Made by a program: the position numbers and the translations under genes. Below are positions 1-8,578 of a stretch of 64,000 nt of DNA, piece by piece; within the stretch, counting starts at the first letter, position 1; each line of letters begins with the position of its first letter. The stretch spans positions 3,703 through 67,702 of the forward strand of contig CAYYZY010000016.1 of assembly GCA_964475955.1 (NCBI GenBank). Reading direction: 5' to 3'. The stretch comes from DATKZH01 sp964475955. Its GTDB lineage: Bacteria > Planctomycetota > Planctomycetia > Pirellulales > Thermoguttaceae. Under the pieces are notes generated by a model. The model made no database searches, was not told where the DNA came from, and saw only the letters and a list, made by a program, of their open reading frames with translations.

Positions 1-513
1 CCGGCCGGAGACGGAGAAGCAGAGCGCGCCCTGGGCAAATACTTCCGTCGCCACGCCCGGAACGGACGACGCCGCCCGGATCTCCGCCAGCGTCATCTCG
101 CGGGCGAGCACCACGCGGGCGATCCCCAGCGCGGCCGCCGCCTTCACGTCGGCGCTGTTGGCCATGCAGCTCTGCGTGCTGAAGTCGAAATCCACCTCCG
201 GGAACTCGGGCCGCAGCGCCAAGAGGGCCGGGTCGCGGACCAGCACGGCGTCGACCCCGCATCGGCTCGCCCACGTGAGCATGCGCGCCGCCAGGCCCAG
301 TTCCCGCTCGGCCAGGTCGACGTTCAACGTCAGGTAGACGCGGCCCGATCGGGCGTGCGCGGCCTCGGCGGCTTCGGCGAGCTCGTCCTGCGTGAAATTT
401 CGGGCGCCGCGGCGGGCGTTCAGGGCGGTCAGGCCGAGGTAGACGGAGTCGGCCCCCGCTTCCAGCGCCGCCTCGAGCGACGCGGCGTCGCCCGCCGGGG
501 CAAGCAGCTCCAT
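1..513 (-). CDS. Peptidase U32 family protein (partial, runs off the left edge)
   Basis: The first 171 codons are present. The N-terminus MELLAPAGDAASLEAALEAG and the internal GALCFSVSG (residues about 161-169, like the family's HGALCYSVSG) are hallmarks of the U32 'collagenase-like' family. That family includes RlhA, TrhP and YrrO-type enzymes involved in RNA hydroxylation or described as peptidases. The ATG at 511-513 is chosen because the conserved LLAPAG motif follows at once. The gene is divergent from the UDP-glucose dehydrogenase gene. The exact subfamily cannot be told because the C-terminal half is outside the window. Confidence 0.9.
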   Translation of the reverse strand, partial: MELLAPAGDAASLEAALEAGADSVYLGLTALNARRGARNFTQDELAEAAEAAHARSGRVYLTLNVDLAERELGLAARMLTWASRCGVDAVLVRDPALLALRPEFPEVDFDFSTQSCMANSADVKAAAALGIARVVLAREMTLAEIRAASSVPGVATEVFAQGALCFSVSGR

Positions 514-811
514 GCGGGCCGGAGGCCGCGTTGACGGCCCGTTCGCAGTGGGTCGATCGTTTTCCGACATGACGTTCGCCTTCTTGGCCGGACGGCGACC
601 ATCGATCGCGCTTCCCACGCCGCCTGAAACGGGCCCCAGTTTGAATCTTAGGGCCGACCCGGCCCCTCGGCAAGCGGGCCGCAAATCGGGCTTGTCGAGC
701 GACCGGCAGGAAGGTACGGTTTCGATGGACCGAAAGCAAGGTGAGGGGGATTTCGGCCGGGCTTCGCGCTACTGCGCATCGAGTGACCCAAACCCAGGGA
801 GGCCGAGTTCC

Positions 812-2188
812 GTGGCGAACATTCTCTGTATCGGGGCCGGGCACATCGGCGGGCCGACGATGGCCGTCATCGCCAAGCACTGCCCGGAGCACCGCGTGGT
901 CGTCGTCGACGTCAACCGGGGGCGCATCGCCGCCTGGCAGTCCGACGCGCCGCCCATCCACGAGCCGGGCCTCGACGAGACCGTGCGCGCGGCCCGCGGC
1001 CGGAACCTTTTCTTCTCCACGGAGGTCGACGCCTCGATCGCCGAGGCGGAGATCATCTTCGTAAGCGTGAACACGCCTACCAAGGAATTCGGGGCCGGCG
1101 CGGGAAAGGCCGCCGACCTCCAGTACTGGGAGAAGACGGCCCGGCAGATCCTGGCCAACTCGGCGGAGCCGAAGATCGTCGTCGAGAAGAGCACGCTGCC
1201 GGTGCGCACCGCCGAGGCCATGGAGCGCATCCTCAACTCGAACGCCGGGGGGCTCCACTTCGACGTCGTCTCCAACCCCGAGTTCCTCGCCGAGGGGACG
1301 GCCATCCGCGACATGGAACGGCCCGACCGCGTGCTGGTGGGCGGGCGCGACACGCCGTCGGGGCGGAAGGCCGTGCAGGCGATCGTCGACCTCTACGCCC
1401 ATTGGGTCCCCTCGGAGCGGATCATCACCACGAGCCTCTGGTCGAGCGAGCTGTCGAAGCTGGCGGCCAACGCCTTCCTGGCCCAGCGGGTGTCGTCGAT
1501 CAACGCCGTCTCCGCGCTGTGCGAAAGGACCGAGGCCGACGTCGACGAGGTCGCCTACGCCGTGGGGCTCGACCGGCGCGTCGGCCCGCACTTCCTGCGC
1601 GCGAGCGTCGGCTTCGGCGGCTCCTGCTTCCGCAAGGACGTGCTCAACCTGGCCTACCTGTGCGAGCATTTCGGGCTTCCCGAAGTGGGCGCGTATTGGG
1701 AGCAGGTGGTGCGGATGAACGAGTACCAGCAGCGCCGCTTCGTCGACACCATGATCTCCGCCATGTTCAACACGATCGCCGGCAAGCGGATCGCCCTGTT
1801 CGGCGCCGCCTTCAAGGCCGACACGGCCGATACGCGCGACTCCCCCGCCCTGGCGATCTGCCGGGCGCTGGTCGAAGAGCGTGCCGACGTGGTGATCACC
1901 GACCCCCATGCGCTGGCCAACGCTCGCGCCGACCTGGGCGAGGTGGCCCGGCGCGTCGCCTTCGAGCCCGACCCCTACGCGGCCGCGGCCGGCGCGCACG
2001 CGGTGGCCGTGCTCACCGAGTGGCCGGCGTTCGCCGAGCTCGACTACGAGGCCGTCTACCGGTCGATGGTCCAGCCGGCGCACGTGTTCGACGGCCGCAA
2101 CCTGCTCGACCGGCGGCGCCTCCACGCGCTGGGGTTCAACGTCTACGCGGTCGGCAAGCCGCCGCTGGTGCACTGCCCGGCCACTTGA
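812..2188 (+). CDS. ugd: UDP-glucose 6-dehydrogenase, animal-type
   Basis: This gene encodes a 458-residue NAD-dependent enzyme that oxidises UDP-glucose to UDP-glucuronate for polysaccharide precursors. The Rossmann motif CIGAGHIGGPT, the central WSSELSKLAANAFLAQR and the catalytic-cysteine motif GFGGSCFRKD (Cys272) are all present. These stretches and NTPTKEFG, VVEKSTLPVR, NPEFLAEGTAIRD and HVFDGRNLLDR resemble animal UGDH more than the short bacterial Ugd of E. coli. The start is set at GTG 812 because AGGGAGG lies 8 bases upstream and the NAD fold begins there. The frame is open back to 512, but that part is low-complexity and reaches the divergent U32 start. Confidence 0.95.
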   Translation: MANILCIGAGHIGGPTMAVIAKHCPEHRVVVVDVNRGRIAAWQSDAPPIHEPGLDETVRAARGRNLFFSTEVDASIAEAEIIFVSVNTPTKEFGAGAGKAADLQYWEKTARQILANSAEPKIVVEKSTLPVRTAEAMERILNSNAGGLHFDVVSNPEFLAEGTAIRDMERPDRVLVGGRDTPSGRKAVQAIVDLYAHWVPSERIITTSLWSSELSKLAANAFLAQRVSSINAVSALCERTEADVDEVAYAVGLDRRVGPHFLRASVGFGGSCFRKDVLNLAYLCEHFGLPEVGAYWEQVVRMNEYQQRRFVDTMISAMFNTIAGKRIALFGAAFKADTADTRDSPALAICRALVEERADVVITDPHALANARADLGEVARRVAFEPDPYAAAAGAHAVAVLTEWPAFAELDYEAVYRSMVQPAHVFDGRNLLDRRRLHALGFNVYAVGKPPLVHCPAT

Positions 2189-2213
2189 CACGCGCCGGGG
2201 CCCCGTGCAGAAT
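2185..2213 (+). promoter_or_regulatory. Candidate sigma-70 type promoter for nth
   Basis: TTGACA (2185-2190) and CAGAAT (2208-2213) are separated by exactly 17 bases and overlap the stop codon of ugd. The expected transcript start is about 70 bases before the nth ATG. This is sequence pattern only. Confidence 0.5.
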
Positions 2214-2288
2214 GGGTGCCTTCGGGCGACGGCGCATGCCGGCCGCGCGCCCGGCGCTTCCCATTCGGGCTGCTTCGCGGGCACCAGC

Positions 2289-2936
2289 ATGGCGGTATCG
2301 GAAGAGATCAAGCGTCGTGCGGCCCGGGTGACCCGGGCACTGAGCCGCCACTACCCGGACGCCCAGTGCGCCCTCCACTTCCGCACGCCGCTGGAGCTTT
2401 TGGTGGCCACGATCCTGTCGGCCCAGTGTACCGACGCGCGGGTGAACGCGGTGACCGCGTCGCTGTTTGCGGAGTACCGCTCGGCGGCCGACTACGCCCG
2501 GGCCTCGCAGGGGCGGCTCGAAGCGGCGATCCGCAGCACCGGGTTCTTCCGCAACAAGGCGAAGAGCCTCCGCGCGTGCTGCGAGGCGCTGGTCGAGCGG
2601 CACGACGGCGGGCTGCCCACCGAGATCGACGCCCTGGTCGAGCTGCCCGGCGTCGGGCGCAAGACGGCCAACGTGGTGCTGGGCACGGCGATGGGGATCG
2701 CCTCGGGGGTCGTCGTCGACACGCACGTCGCGCGGCTCTGCCGGCGGCTGGGGCTCACCGAGCAGAAGGACGCCGACAAGATCGAGCGCCAATTGATGCA
2801 GCTTCTGCCGAAGAGACAGTGGATCGACTTCAGCCACCGGATGATTCACCACGGGCGCCGCGTCTGCACCGCGCGCAAGCCGAAGTGCGACGAGTGCCCG
2901 ATGCGGCGCTTCTGCCCCCGGGTGGGCGTCGGCTGA
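2289..2936 (+). CDS. nth: Endonuclease III (DNA glycosylase / AP lyase)
   Basis: This 215-residue protein removes oxidised pyrimidines from DNA and nicks at the abasic site in base-excision repair. The helix-hairpin-helix LPGVGRKTANVVL carries the catalytic lysine, VVDTHVARL carries the catalytic aspartate, and LLVATILSAQCTD is the conserved N-terminal helix. The C-terminal cysteines have the C-x6-C-x2-C-x5-C spacing of the [4Fe-4S] loop (CTARKPKCDECPMRRFC). The length matches E. coli Nth (211). The ATG at 2289 directly precedes conserved sequence. Confidence 0.97.
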   Translation: MAVSEEIKRRAARVTRALSRHYPDAQCALHFRTPLELLVATILSAQCTDARVNAVTASLFAEYRSAADYARASQGRLEAAIRSTGFFRNKAKSLRACCEALVERHDGGLPTEIDALVELPGVGRKTANVVLGTAMGIASGVVVDTHVARLCRRLGLTEQKDADKIERQLMQLLPKRQWIDFSHRMIHHGRRVCTARKPKCDECPMRRFCPRVGVG

Positions 2937-3012
2937 CCGGCCAATCGTTGGTTTCATCCCGCCGCCGCGGGACGTGCGGCGCGGGTCCCCCGAAGCACGG
3001 ACGTTCGAGCAT

Positions 3013-3579
3013 ATGATCCTTTCCGGCCACGAAATTCGAGCGCAACTGGGGACGAACATCGTCATCGACCCGTTCGACGAGGCCCGGCTCAACCCCAACA
3101 GTTACAACCTGGCGCTGCACCACGAGCTGATGGTCTACGAGGAAGTCGTGCTCGACATGCGCAAGAAGAACCGCGTGCGCCGGGTGCCCATTCCGCCGGA
3201 GGGGCTCGTGCTCCAGCCCGGCCAGCTCTACCTCGGCCGCACCGCCGAACGGACCGAAACGCGGCGCTTCGTGCCGATGATCGAAGGCCGGTCGTCGGTG
3301 GGGCGGCTGGGGCTGTTCGTGCACGTCACGGCCGGGTTCGGCGACGTCGGCTTCTGCGGCTACTGGACCCTGGAGATGTTCGCCGTCCAGCCGGTGCGGG
3401 TCTACCCGGGCGTGCCCATCTGTCAGATCTTCTACCACAGCCTGCGGGGCGACGTCACCGAATACCAGAGCGACAAGTACCAGCACAACACCGACATCCA
3501 GCCCAGCCTGCTGTTCCAGGAACTCGACCCCGACGGCTCCGACGACCCGCAGCTCAAGCTGCCGTTCGAAATCGAGTGA
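3013..3579 (+). CDS. dcd: dCTP deaminase
   Basis: This 188-residue enzyme deaminates dCTP to dUTP for thymidylate synthesis. MILSGHEIRAQL at the start, EGRSSVGRLGL and the GFGDVGFCGYWTLE segment with the catalytic glutamate are typical of the trimeric Dcd/dUTPase fold. SDKYQHNTDIQPSLLFQ resembles the C-terminal nucleotide-closing segment. TAGF after the RSSVGRLGL block is also found in bifunctional Dcd-Dut enzymes, so direct conversion to dUMP cannot be excluded. The gene follows nth on the same strand after 76 bases. Confidence 0.93.
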   Translation: MILSGHEIRAQLGTNIVIDPFDEARLNPNSYNLALHHELMVYEEVVLDMRKKNRVRRVPIPPEGLVLQPGQLYLGRTAERTETRRFVPMIEGRSSVGRLGLFVHVTAGFGDVGFCGYWTLEMFAVQPVRVYPGVPICQIFYHSLRGDVTEYQSDKYQHNTDIQPSLLFQELDPDGSDDPQLKLPFEIE

Positions 3580-3648
3580 AGAGTGTACCCAAAAATACGA
3601 GAACTATTGCCCTGACCTACGGGCTTCGCCGACAGGGGATGAACCGCG

Positions 3649-5991
3649 ATGTGCGCCAAATGCTTCTCGATATTCGCGGCTGTGTTGAACGGCCTTGTCT
3701 GCTGTGCGGCCGCACTTGCGGCCGCGGGCGATGTGCGAGAGCCGGTCGACTGCGTCGATCCACTCATCGACTCGGCCAACTCGCGCTGGATCTTCTTCTC
3801 CTCGGCTTGCCGGCCGTTCGGGATGGTCAACCTCAGCCCGGATACCGACGTCGAGGGCTGGTGGAACTCGGGCTACTGCTACCACACCGGCTCGATCTGC
3901 GGGTTCAGCCACGTACACGCCTGGCAACTGGCCGGCGTTTCCGTGATGCCGACGACCGGCGAGGTGAACCCGGCCGAGGGGATCGACGCCTACCGGTCGA
4001 AGTTCCGCCACGCGACGGAGACGTGCGCGCCCGGCTACCACGCGGTCTCGCTCGACCGGTACGGCGTGCGCGTGGAGCTGACCTCGACCGACCGGGTGGG
4101 CTTTCACCGCTACACGTTCGCCGAGGAAGGCCCCTGCCGCGTGCTCTTCAACCTGGGGTCGGAGGCGGTGCCCTCGCCGATGATCGACGCCAGGGCGCGG
4201 CGAGTAAGCGACGTCGAGCTCGAAGGCTACGTGGTCAACGGCCCCACGGTGCGGCGGCCCAAGCCGTGCACGATCCACTTCGTGGCCCGGTTCGACAAGC
4301 CCATCAGCGGCTTCGGCGGCTGGGTGGGAAAGACGGTGCACGCGCCGGGGAGCGTCGACGAGGTGGCCGGCAAGGACTGCGGCGCGATCGTGGATCTGGC
4401 GGCCGGCGAGAACGAGGCCGTCCAGCTCAAGGTCGCCCTCTCTTACGTGAGCGCCGACCAGGCGCGCCGCAACCTCGAGGCCGAACTGTCCCACTGGGAC
4501 TTCGACCGTGTGCGGGCCGACTCGCGGCGCGTGTGGAACGCGTGGCTGGGGCGGATCGAGGTGGCCGGCGGCACCGAGGCGCAGCGGACCAAGTTCTACA
4601 CCGACCTGTGGCACGTGCTCCTGGGCCGGCGGCTCACCAGCGACGTCGACGGCCGTTACTGCGACAACACCGGCCCCAAGCCGGTCGTGCGCCAAATCCC
4701 GCTCGACTCCGACGGCAAGCCCAAGTACGCCCACTACAACTCCGACGCCTTCTGGAACACCTTCTGGAACATCAACCAGGTGTGGGCCCTCGCCTACCCG
4801 GACATGGTGCGCCAGTGGGTCAACTTCCTGGTCGACATGTACGAGGACGGCGGGCTCATCCCGCGCGGTCCCAGCGGGCACAACTACAGCTTCGTGATGA
4901 TCTCGGCCCACTCCACGCCCTTCATCGTCGGGGCCTACATGAAGGGGATCCGCGATTTCGACGTCGAGAAAGCCTACGAGGGGATGCGCAAGAACGCCTT
5001 CCCCGGCGGGCTGATGAGCAAGGCCGGCTACGAGCACGACACGTGCACCGGTGGCGGCATCGAGCACTACATCGAGCGGGGCTTCATCCCCGACGACCGC
5101 AAGAACATCGGCGGCTGGCACGCCGACGGCGCCGCCCAAACCCTCGAATACGCCTACGACGACTGGTGCCTCGCCCGAATGGCCAAGGCCCTAGGCAAGG
5201 ACGACGACTACCGCCTGTTCATGGGCCGTGCCCGAAACTACGGCAACCTCTTCGATCCGTCGACCGGCTTCATGCGGCCCAAGCGGACCGACGGTTCGTG
5301 GCTCGGGCCGTTCGATCCCAAAGGCCGCAAGGGCTGGTGCGAAGGGACGGCCTGGCAGTACACCTGGTTCGTGCCGCACGACGTGGCCGGGCTGGTCGAC
5401 CTGATGGGCGGGCGCGACGCCTTCAACCGGAAGCTCAACCGGGCGTTCGAGCTTTCGGTCGGGGGGAACTTCGTGACGCCCTACGTCAATTACGGCAACC
5501 AGCCCTCGATCGGGATGGCCCACCTGTTCAACTACTCCGGGGCCCCCTGGCTAGCCCAGAAGTGGGTGCGGGCGGTCAAGGAGAAGACCTTCGGCGGCAC
5601 CACGCCCGACGCCGGCTACCGGGGCGACGAGGACCAGGGCCAGGCCGGTGGCCTGGGCGTGATGATGGCCATCGGGCTGTTTCAGCTCCGCGGCGGGGCC
5701 GCCACCGAGCCGATCTACGAGGTTACCAGCCCCCTGTTCGACCGGGTGACCATCCATCTCGACCCGCGCTACTACCCGGGCGGGCGATTCGAGATTGCCA
5801 CCGAAAACAACTCCCCCCAGAATATGTACATCCAATCGGCCGCGCTCGACGGCCGGCCGCTGGGGCGGCCCTGGTTCCCGCACCGGGAGCTGGTCGACGG
5901 GGGGGCCCTCGTCCTCGAGCTGGGCCCGGAACCTAACCGCCACTGGGGCAGCCGCCCGAAGGACGCGCCGCCGTCGATGTCCTCTCCGTGA
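3649..5991 (+). CDS. Secreted GH92 family alpha-mannosidase
   Basis: This 780-residue protein has a hydrophobic signal-like N-terminus (residues 1-25, ending AAALAAAG). The body has the GH92 layout, with an N-terminal beta-sandwich starting VDPLIDSANS and FGMVNLSPDTDVEGWWNSGY and a C-terminal (alpha/alpha)6 barrel. WCEGTAWQYTWFVPHDV carries the expected catalytic acid (Glu565), and GDEDQGQ (Asp660, Asp662) matches the conserved aspartate pair of these calcium-dependent exo-mannosidases. The usual GNEPS motif reads GNQPS here (Gln618). The likely role is removal of terminal alpha-linked mannose from glycans outside the cytoplasm. The linkage preference is unknown. Confidence 0.93.
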   Translation: MCAKCFSIFAAVLNGLVCCAAALAAAGDVREPVDCVDPLIDSANSRWIFFSSACRPFGMVNLSPDTDVEGWWNSGYCYHTGSICGFSHVHAWQLAGVSVMPTTGEVNPAEGIDAYRSKFRHATETCAPGYHAVSLDRYGVRVELTSTDRVGFHRYTFAEEGPCRVLFNLGSEAVPSPMIDARARRVSDVELEGYVVNGPTVRRPKPCTIHFVARFDKPISGFGGWVGKTVHAPGSVDEVAGKDCGAIVDLAAGENEAVQLKVALSYVSADQARRNLEAELSHWDFDRVRADSRRVWNAWLGRIEVAGGTEAQRTKFYTDLWHVLLGRRLTSDVDGRYCDNTGPKPVVRQIPLDSDGKPKYAHYNSDAFWNTFWNINQVWALAYPDMVRQWVNFLVDMYEDGGLIPRGPSGHNYSFVMISAHSTPFIVGAYMKGIRDFDVEKAYEGMRKNAFPGGLMSKAGYEHDTCTGGGIEHYIERGFIPDDRKNIGGWHADGAAQTLEYAYDDWCLARMAKALGKDDDYRLFMGRARNYGNLFDPSTGFMRPKRTDGSWLGPFDPKGRKGWCEGTAWQYTWFVPHDVAGLVDLMGGRDAFNRKLNRAFELSVGGNFVTPYVNYGNQPSIGMAHLFNYSGAPWLAQKWVRAVKEKTFGGTTPDAGYRGDEDQGQAGGLGVMMAIGLFQLRGGAATEPIYEVTSPLFDRVTIHLDPRYYPGGRFEIATENNSPQNMYIQSAALDGRPLGRPWFPHRELVDGGALVLELGPEPNRHWGSRPKDAPPSMSSP

Positions 5992-6005
5992 GCCCGGCGC
6001 CCCCC

Positions 6006-6080
6006 GTGGGGCACGTTTCCAACGTGCCTGGGCCCTCCAAACCCCCACTCCCGCTCCGGCACGTTGGAAACGTGCCCCAC
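6006..6080. repeat. Dispersed palindrome, 22-bp perfect inverted repeat (copy 1)
   Basis: The arms 6006-6027 and 6059-6080 are perfect reverse complements (GTGGGGCACGTTTCCAACGTGC and its complement) around a 31-base loop. A second copy is at 32293-32349. The hairpin lies 15 bases after the GH92 stop and could act as a transcript end. It has no T-tract, so its function is unproven. Confidence 0.85.
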
Positions 6081-6085
6081 GATGA

Positions 6086-6115
6086 TTGACGAGCGTGGCG
6101 TGGTTGGGCTATGGT
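6086..6115 (+). promoter_or_regulatory. Candidate promoter for the 6218 membrane protein gene
   Basis: TTGACG (6086-6091) and TATGGT (6110-6115) are separated by 18 bases, just after the palindrome. The start codon follows about 100 bases later. Confidence 0.35.
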
Positions 6116-6217
6116 ACGCCCAGCGGATGGGGGCGGAACTGCGCAAGACCGGGCCCGGAAGGGGATCGCCGCCGGCGCGATCCGGCTTTTCACCACCAGA
6201 TTTCAGGGGACAAGACC

Positions 6218-6721
6218 ATGCTTGCGAATTTGCTTCTCTTCGCGCAACAGCAGATGCCCGAGTTCGGGGGCGAAATGCCCGACGCCGCCGTGGGGGGCGC
6301 ACTCGCGGCGCTCGGGATCTTCCTGTTGTTCATCGTGCTGGCGATCCTGGCCGTCTACATCGTCATCCTGTACCTGCTGTTCAGTTGCTATCAGCGCATC
6401 CCGGCGCAGCACCGGCAAATGGAGCCGTGGCAGGTATGGCTGCTGCTGATTCCGTTTTTCAATATCGTGTGGAATTTCTTCGTATTCCCCAGGCTCGCCA
6501 AGTCGTACCAGAGCTATTTCGCCGAGCAGGGGCGCACCGACGTGGGCGACTGCGGCGAACAGATCGGGCTATGGTACGCCATCCTCGGGGCCGCGGGCCT
6601 GGTCGCGGGATTCGTCCCCTGTTTGGGTCCGATCGTCGGGCTGACCAGTCTGATCCTTCTGATCATCTTCCTCGTCAAGGCGCTGACGCTCAAGGGACAG
6701 ATCCCCCTGGGCGCCGTGTAG
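6218..6721 (+). CDS. Small integral membrane protein, function unknown
   Basis: This 167-residue protein has a hydrophobic helix at about residues 26-52, a second around WQVWLLLIPFFNIVWNFFVF, and two C-terminal helices (LWYAILGAAGLVAGFVPCLG and the LTSLILLIIFLVKAL region). The WxVWLLLIPFFNIVW block resembles small bacterial membrane proteins described as DUF4328-like or DUF805-like, but I cannot assign a family. AGGGGA lies 8 bases before the ATG at 6218. The frame is open further upstream, without plausible coding character. Confidence 0.75.
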   Translation: MLANLLLFAQQQMPEFGGEMPDAAVGGALAALGIFLLFIVLAILAVYIVILYLLFSCYQRIPAQHRQMEPWQVWLLLIPFFNIVWNFFVFPRLAKSYQSYFAEQGRTDVGDCGEQIGLWYAILGAAGLVAGFVPCLGPIVGLTSLILLIIFLVKALTLKGQIPLGAV

Positions 6722-6873
6722 CGCGAAGGGGGGGACGACAGCCAATAGCCAGGGGCGTGAGCCCCTGGATCCAGGTTCCCGCCGCACGCGAGCCCCGGAG
6801 GCCGCGGCCCCGTAGGGCTGTGGGTTGAGAACCGTGCGTCCTTGGTCGCGCGTGGGGCAGCGCTGAGGGCGCC

Positions 6874-8370
6874 TCAGTCGCCGACCATGACGGAGAAGTA
6901 GATGTCGACGGCCAGGTCGATCGCTTCTTTGGTCAGCTCGGGCGGGCGCTGGTGGTAGGCCGACGAGCTGCGGACCTGGAGCAGGACGTCGCGGGGCTGG
7001 CAGAAGCGGAACGCGCGCCCCACCTTCTTGTAGTGCGTGTCGATCAGGTAGTCGAGCACGTCCTCGCGGTGGGAGATTCCCATCTTCTCGGCCATCAGGC
7101 GGAAGAGGTCGCGGTATTCCTGTTCGGTGGCGTCGACCACCTCGATCTTGTAGGGTATTCGACGCAGAAACGCCTCGTCGACCAGTTCGCGGGGCTCCAG
7201 GTTGGTGGAGAAGACGATCAACTGGTCGAAGGGGACCTTGATCTTCTTCCCGTTGGCCAGGTTGAGGAAGTCGTACCGTTTTTCCAGCGGCACGATCCAG
7301 CGGTTGAGCAGCTCGTCGATGCTCATGCGCTGCCGGCCGAAGTCGTCGATCACCAGGGTGCCGCAGTTGCTCTTGAGCTGGAGCGGGGCCTCGCTGATGC
7401 CGGTCGAGGTGTTCAGCGTGACCTCCAGCGACGACATCGTCAGCTCGCCGCCCGCGATGATCGTGGGCCGCCGTATGCGCACCCAGCGCCGGTCGACCTT
7501 CCGGTCGTCGTACAGGCCGCCGGAGGAGGCCACCGGCAGTTCCTCGTGGTTGACCGGGTCGAAGAGCCGGATGATCTCGCCGTCGATCCCGATCGCCCGG
7601 GGGATCCAGATGCTCTGCCCGAAGCAGCCCGTGACCCGCTCGGCGATGCTCGTCTTGCCGTTGCCCGGGGCGCCGTAGAGGAACAGGCCCCGCCCGGAGT
7701 TGATGGCGGGGCCCAGGCGGTCGAGCATCCGCTTGTTCATCAGCAGGTCTTCGAAGGCGTGGTGGAGGGCTTCCGGGGTGGGGTTCTGCCGGGTGAGCGA
7801 CTGGGCCTCGATGCTGGCCACGTAGTCGGAAAGGGCCACGGGGGCGGAGCCGAAGTAGGTGCAGTGGGCGGCGAAGCGGCGTGCCCGTTCGCGGCCGAGG
7901 TCGGTCAACTGGTACTGGTAGTCGTTCATCGGGGCGGAGCCCTTGTGGACGACCAGTTGATCGTTCTTCATCGAGCGCAAGAGCTCGTCGATGAGGACGA
8001 AGGGGAGCTTCACATGCTCGGCCACCTCGCGGCCGGCGGCGTCGGCGCGGGCGGCGAGGAGCTTGAGGATCAGGGCCTCGACCTCGCTGTCGGTCAACTG
8101 GGCCTCGCGGAACGTCGTCGGTTCGACGGGCACGAAGTCGTTGGTCTCCTCCTGCTCGGCCGACGGCTCCCCCGCCTCGGCCGTTTCGCCCGGGGCCCCT
8201 TCGCCGAGGCGTTTGATGCGATCGAGGAGCGAGTCGAGCTTGTCGTCCTTTTCGTCGGCCGGGGCGTCGTGGTCGGGCTCGCTGGCGGCAAGCTGGGACC
8301 AGGGATCGGCGCCCTCAGTGCCTGCACCGGCCAGGCGTGCCAGCAGATTGTCGTCGGAAGTGGGATTCAT
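6874..8370 (-). CDS. AAA+ family ATPase with N-terminal winged-helix-like region
   Basis: This 498-residue protein has an acidic disordered N-terminus (about residues 1-105), then a predicted winged-helix segment (SEVEALILKLLAARADAAGR to QLTDLGRERA), then an AAA+ ATPase domain. Walker A is LYGAPGNGKTS, the Walker B-like strand is TLVIDDFG, sensor 1 is VFSTNLEP, and AFLRRIPYKI resembles the arginine-finger/sensor 2 region. It is probably a cytoplasmic remodelling ATPase. The substrate is unknown. The ATG at 8370 starts MNPTSDDNLLARL. The gene is divergent from the mqn operon, so regulation may be shared across 8371-8578. Confidence 0.85.
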   Translation of the reverse strand: MNPTSDDNLLARLAGAGTEGADPWSQLAASEPDHDAPADEKDDKLDSLLDRIKRLGEGAPGETAEAGEPSAEQEETNDFVPVEPTTFREAQLTDSEVEALILKLLAARADAAGREVAEHVKLPFVLIDELLRSMKNDQLVVHKGSAPMNDYQYQLTDLGRERARRFAAHCTYFGSAPVALSDYVASIEAQSLTRQNPTPEALHHAFEDLLMNKRMLDRLGPAINSGRGLFLYGAPGNGKTSIAERVTGCFGQSIWIPRAIGIDGEIIRLFDPVNHEELPVASSGGLYDDRKVDRRWVRIRRPTIIAGGELTMSSLEVTLNTSTGISEAPLQLKSNCGTLVIDDFGRQRMSIDELLNRWIVPLEKRYDFLNLANGKKIKVPFDQLIVFSTNLEPRELVDEAFLRRIPYKIEVVDATEQEYRDLFRLMAEKMGISHREDVLDYLIDTHYKKVGRAFRFCQPRDVLLQVRSSSAYHQRPPELTKEAIDLAVDIYFSVMVGD

Positions 8371-8515
8371 GTTGCGCCTGCGGGCGTGGTGGGGAAGCGT
8401 CGGGAAGCGGGGCTTCGTCGAGAAGACGCAGAGGCAAATCTCCACTCAAACCTAGCTTTTGCAGGGTCCGGGTCAATTTGCGGGCATCGGGGGGGAGGGC
8501 GTACCGTCGCGGGGG

Positions 8516-8544
8516 CTGGCAACGGTTGGGCGGAGTCTTACAAT
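8516..8544 (+). promoter_or_regulatory. Candidate promoter of the mqnA operon
   Basis: CTGGCA (8516-8521) and TACAAT (8539-8544) are separated by 17 bases. The start codon of mqnA is 35 bases downstream of the -10 box. Confidence 0.5.
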
Positions 8545-8578
8545 TGTGTGTTTTCAAGCGATTTCGGAGGAGTCGGGT

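Noticed and set aside
6001..6302. Short frames over the 22-bp palindrome
   Set aside because: The peptides come from the repeat arms on both strands and occur again at the second copy, so they are not genes.
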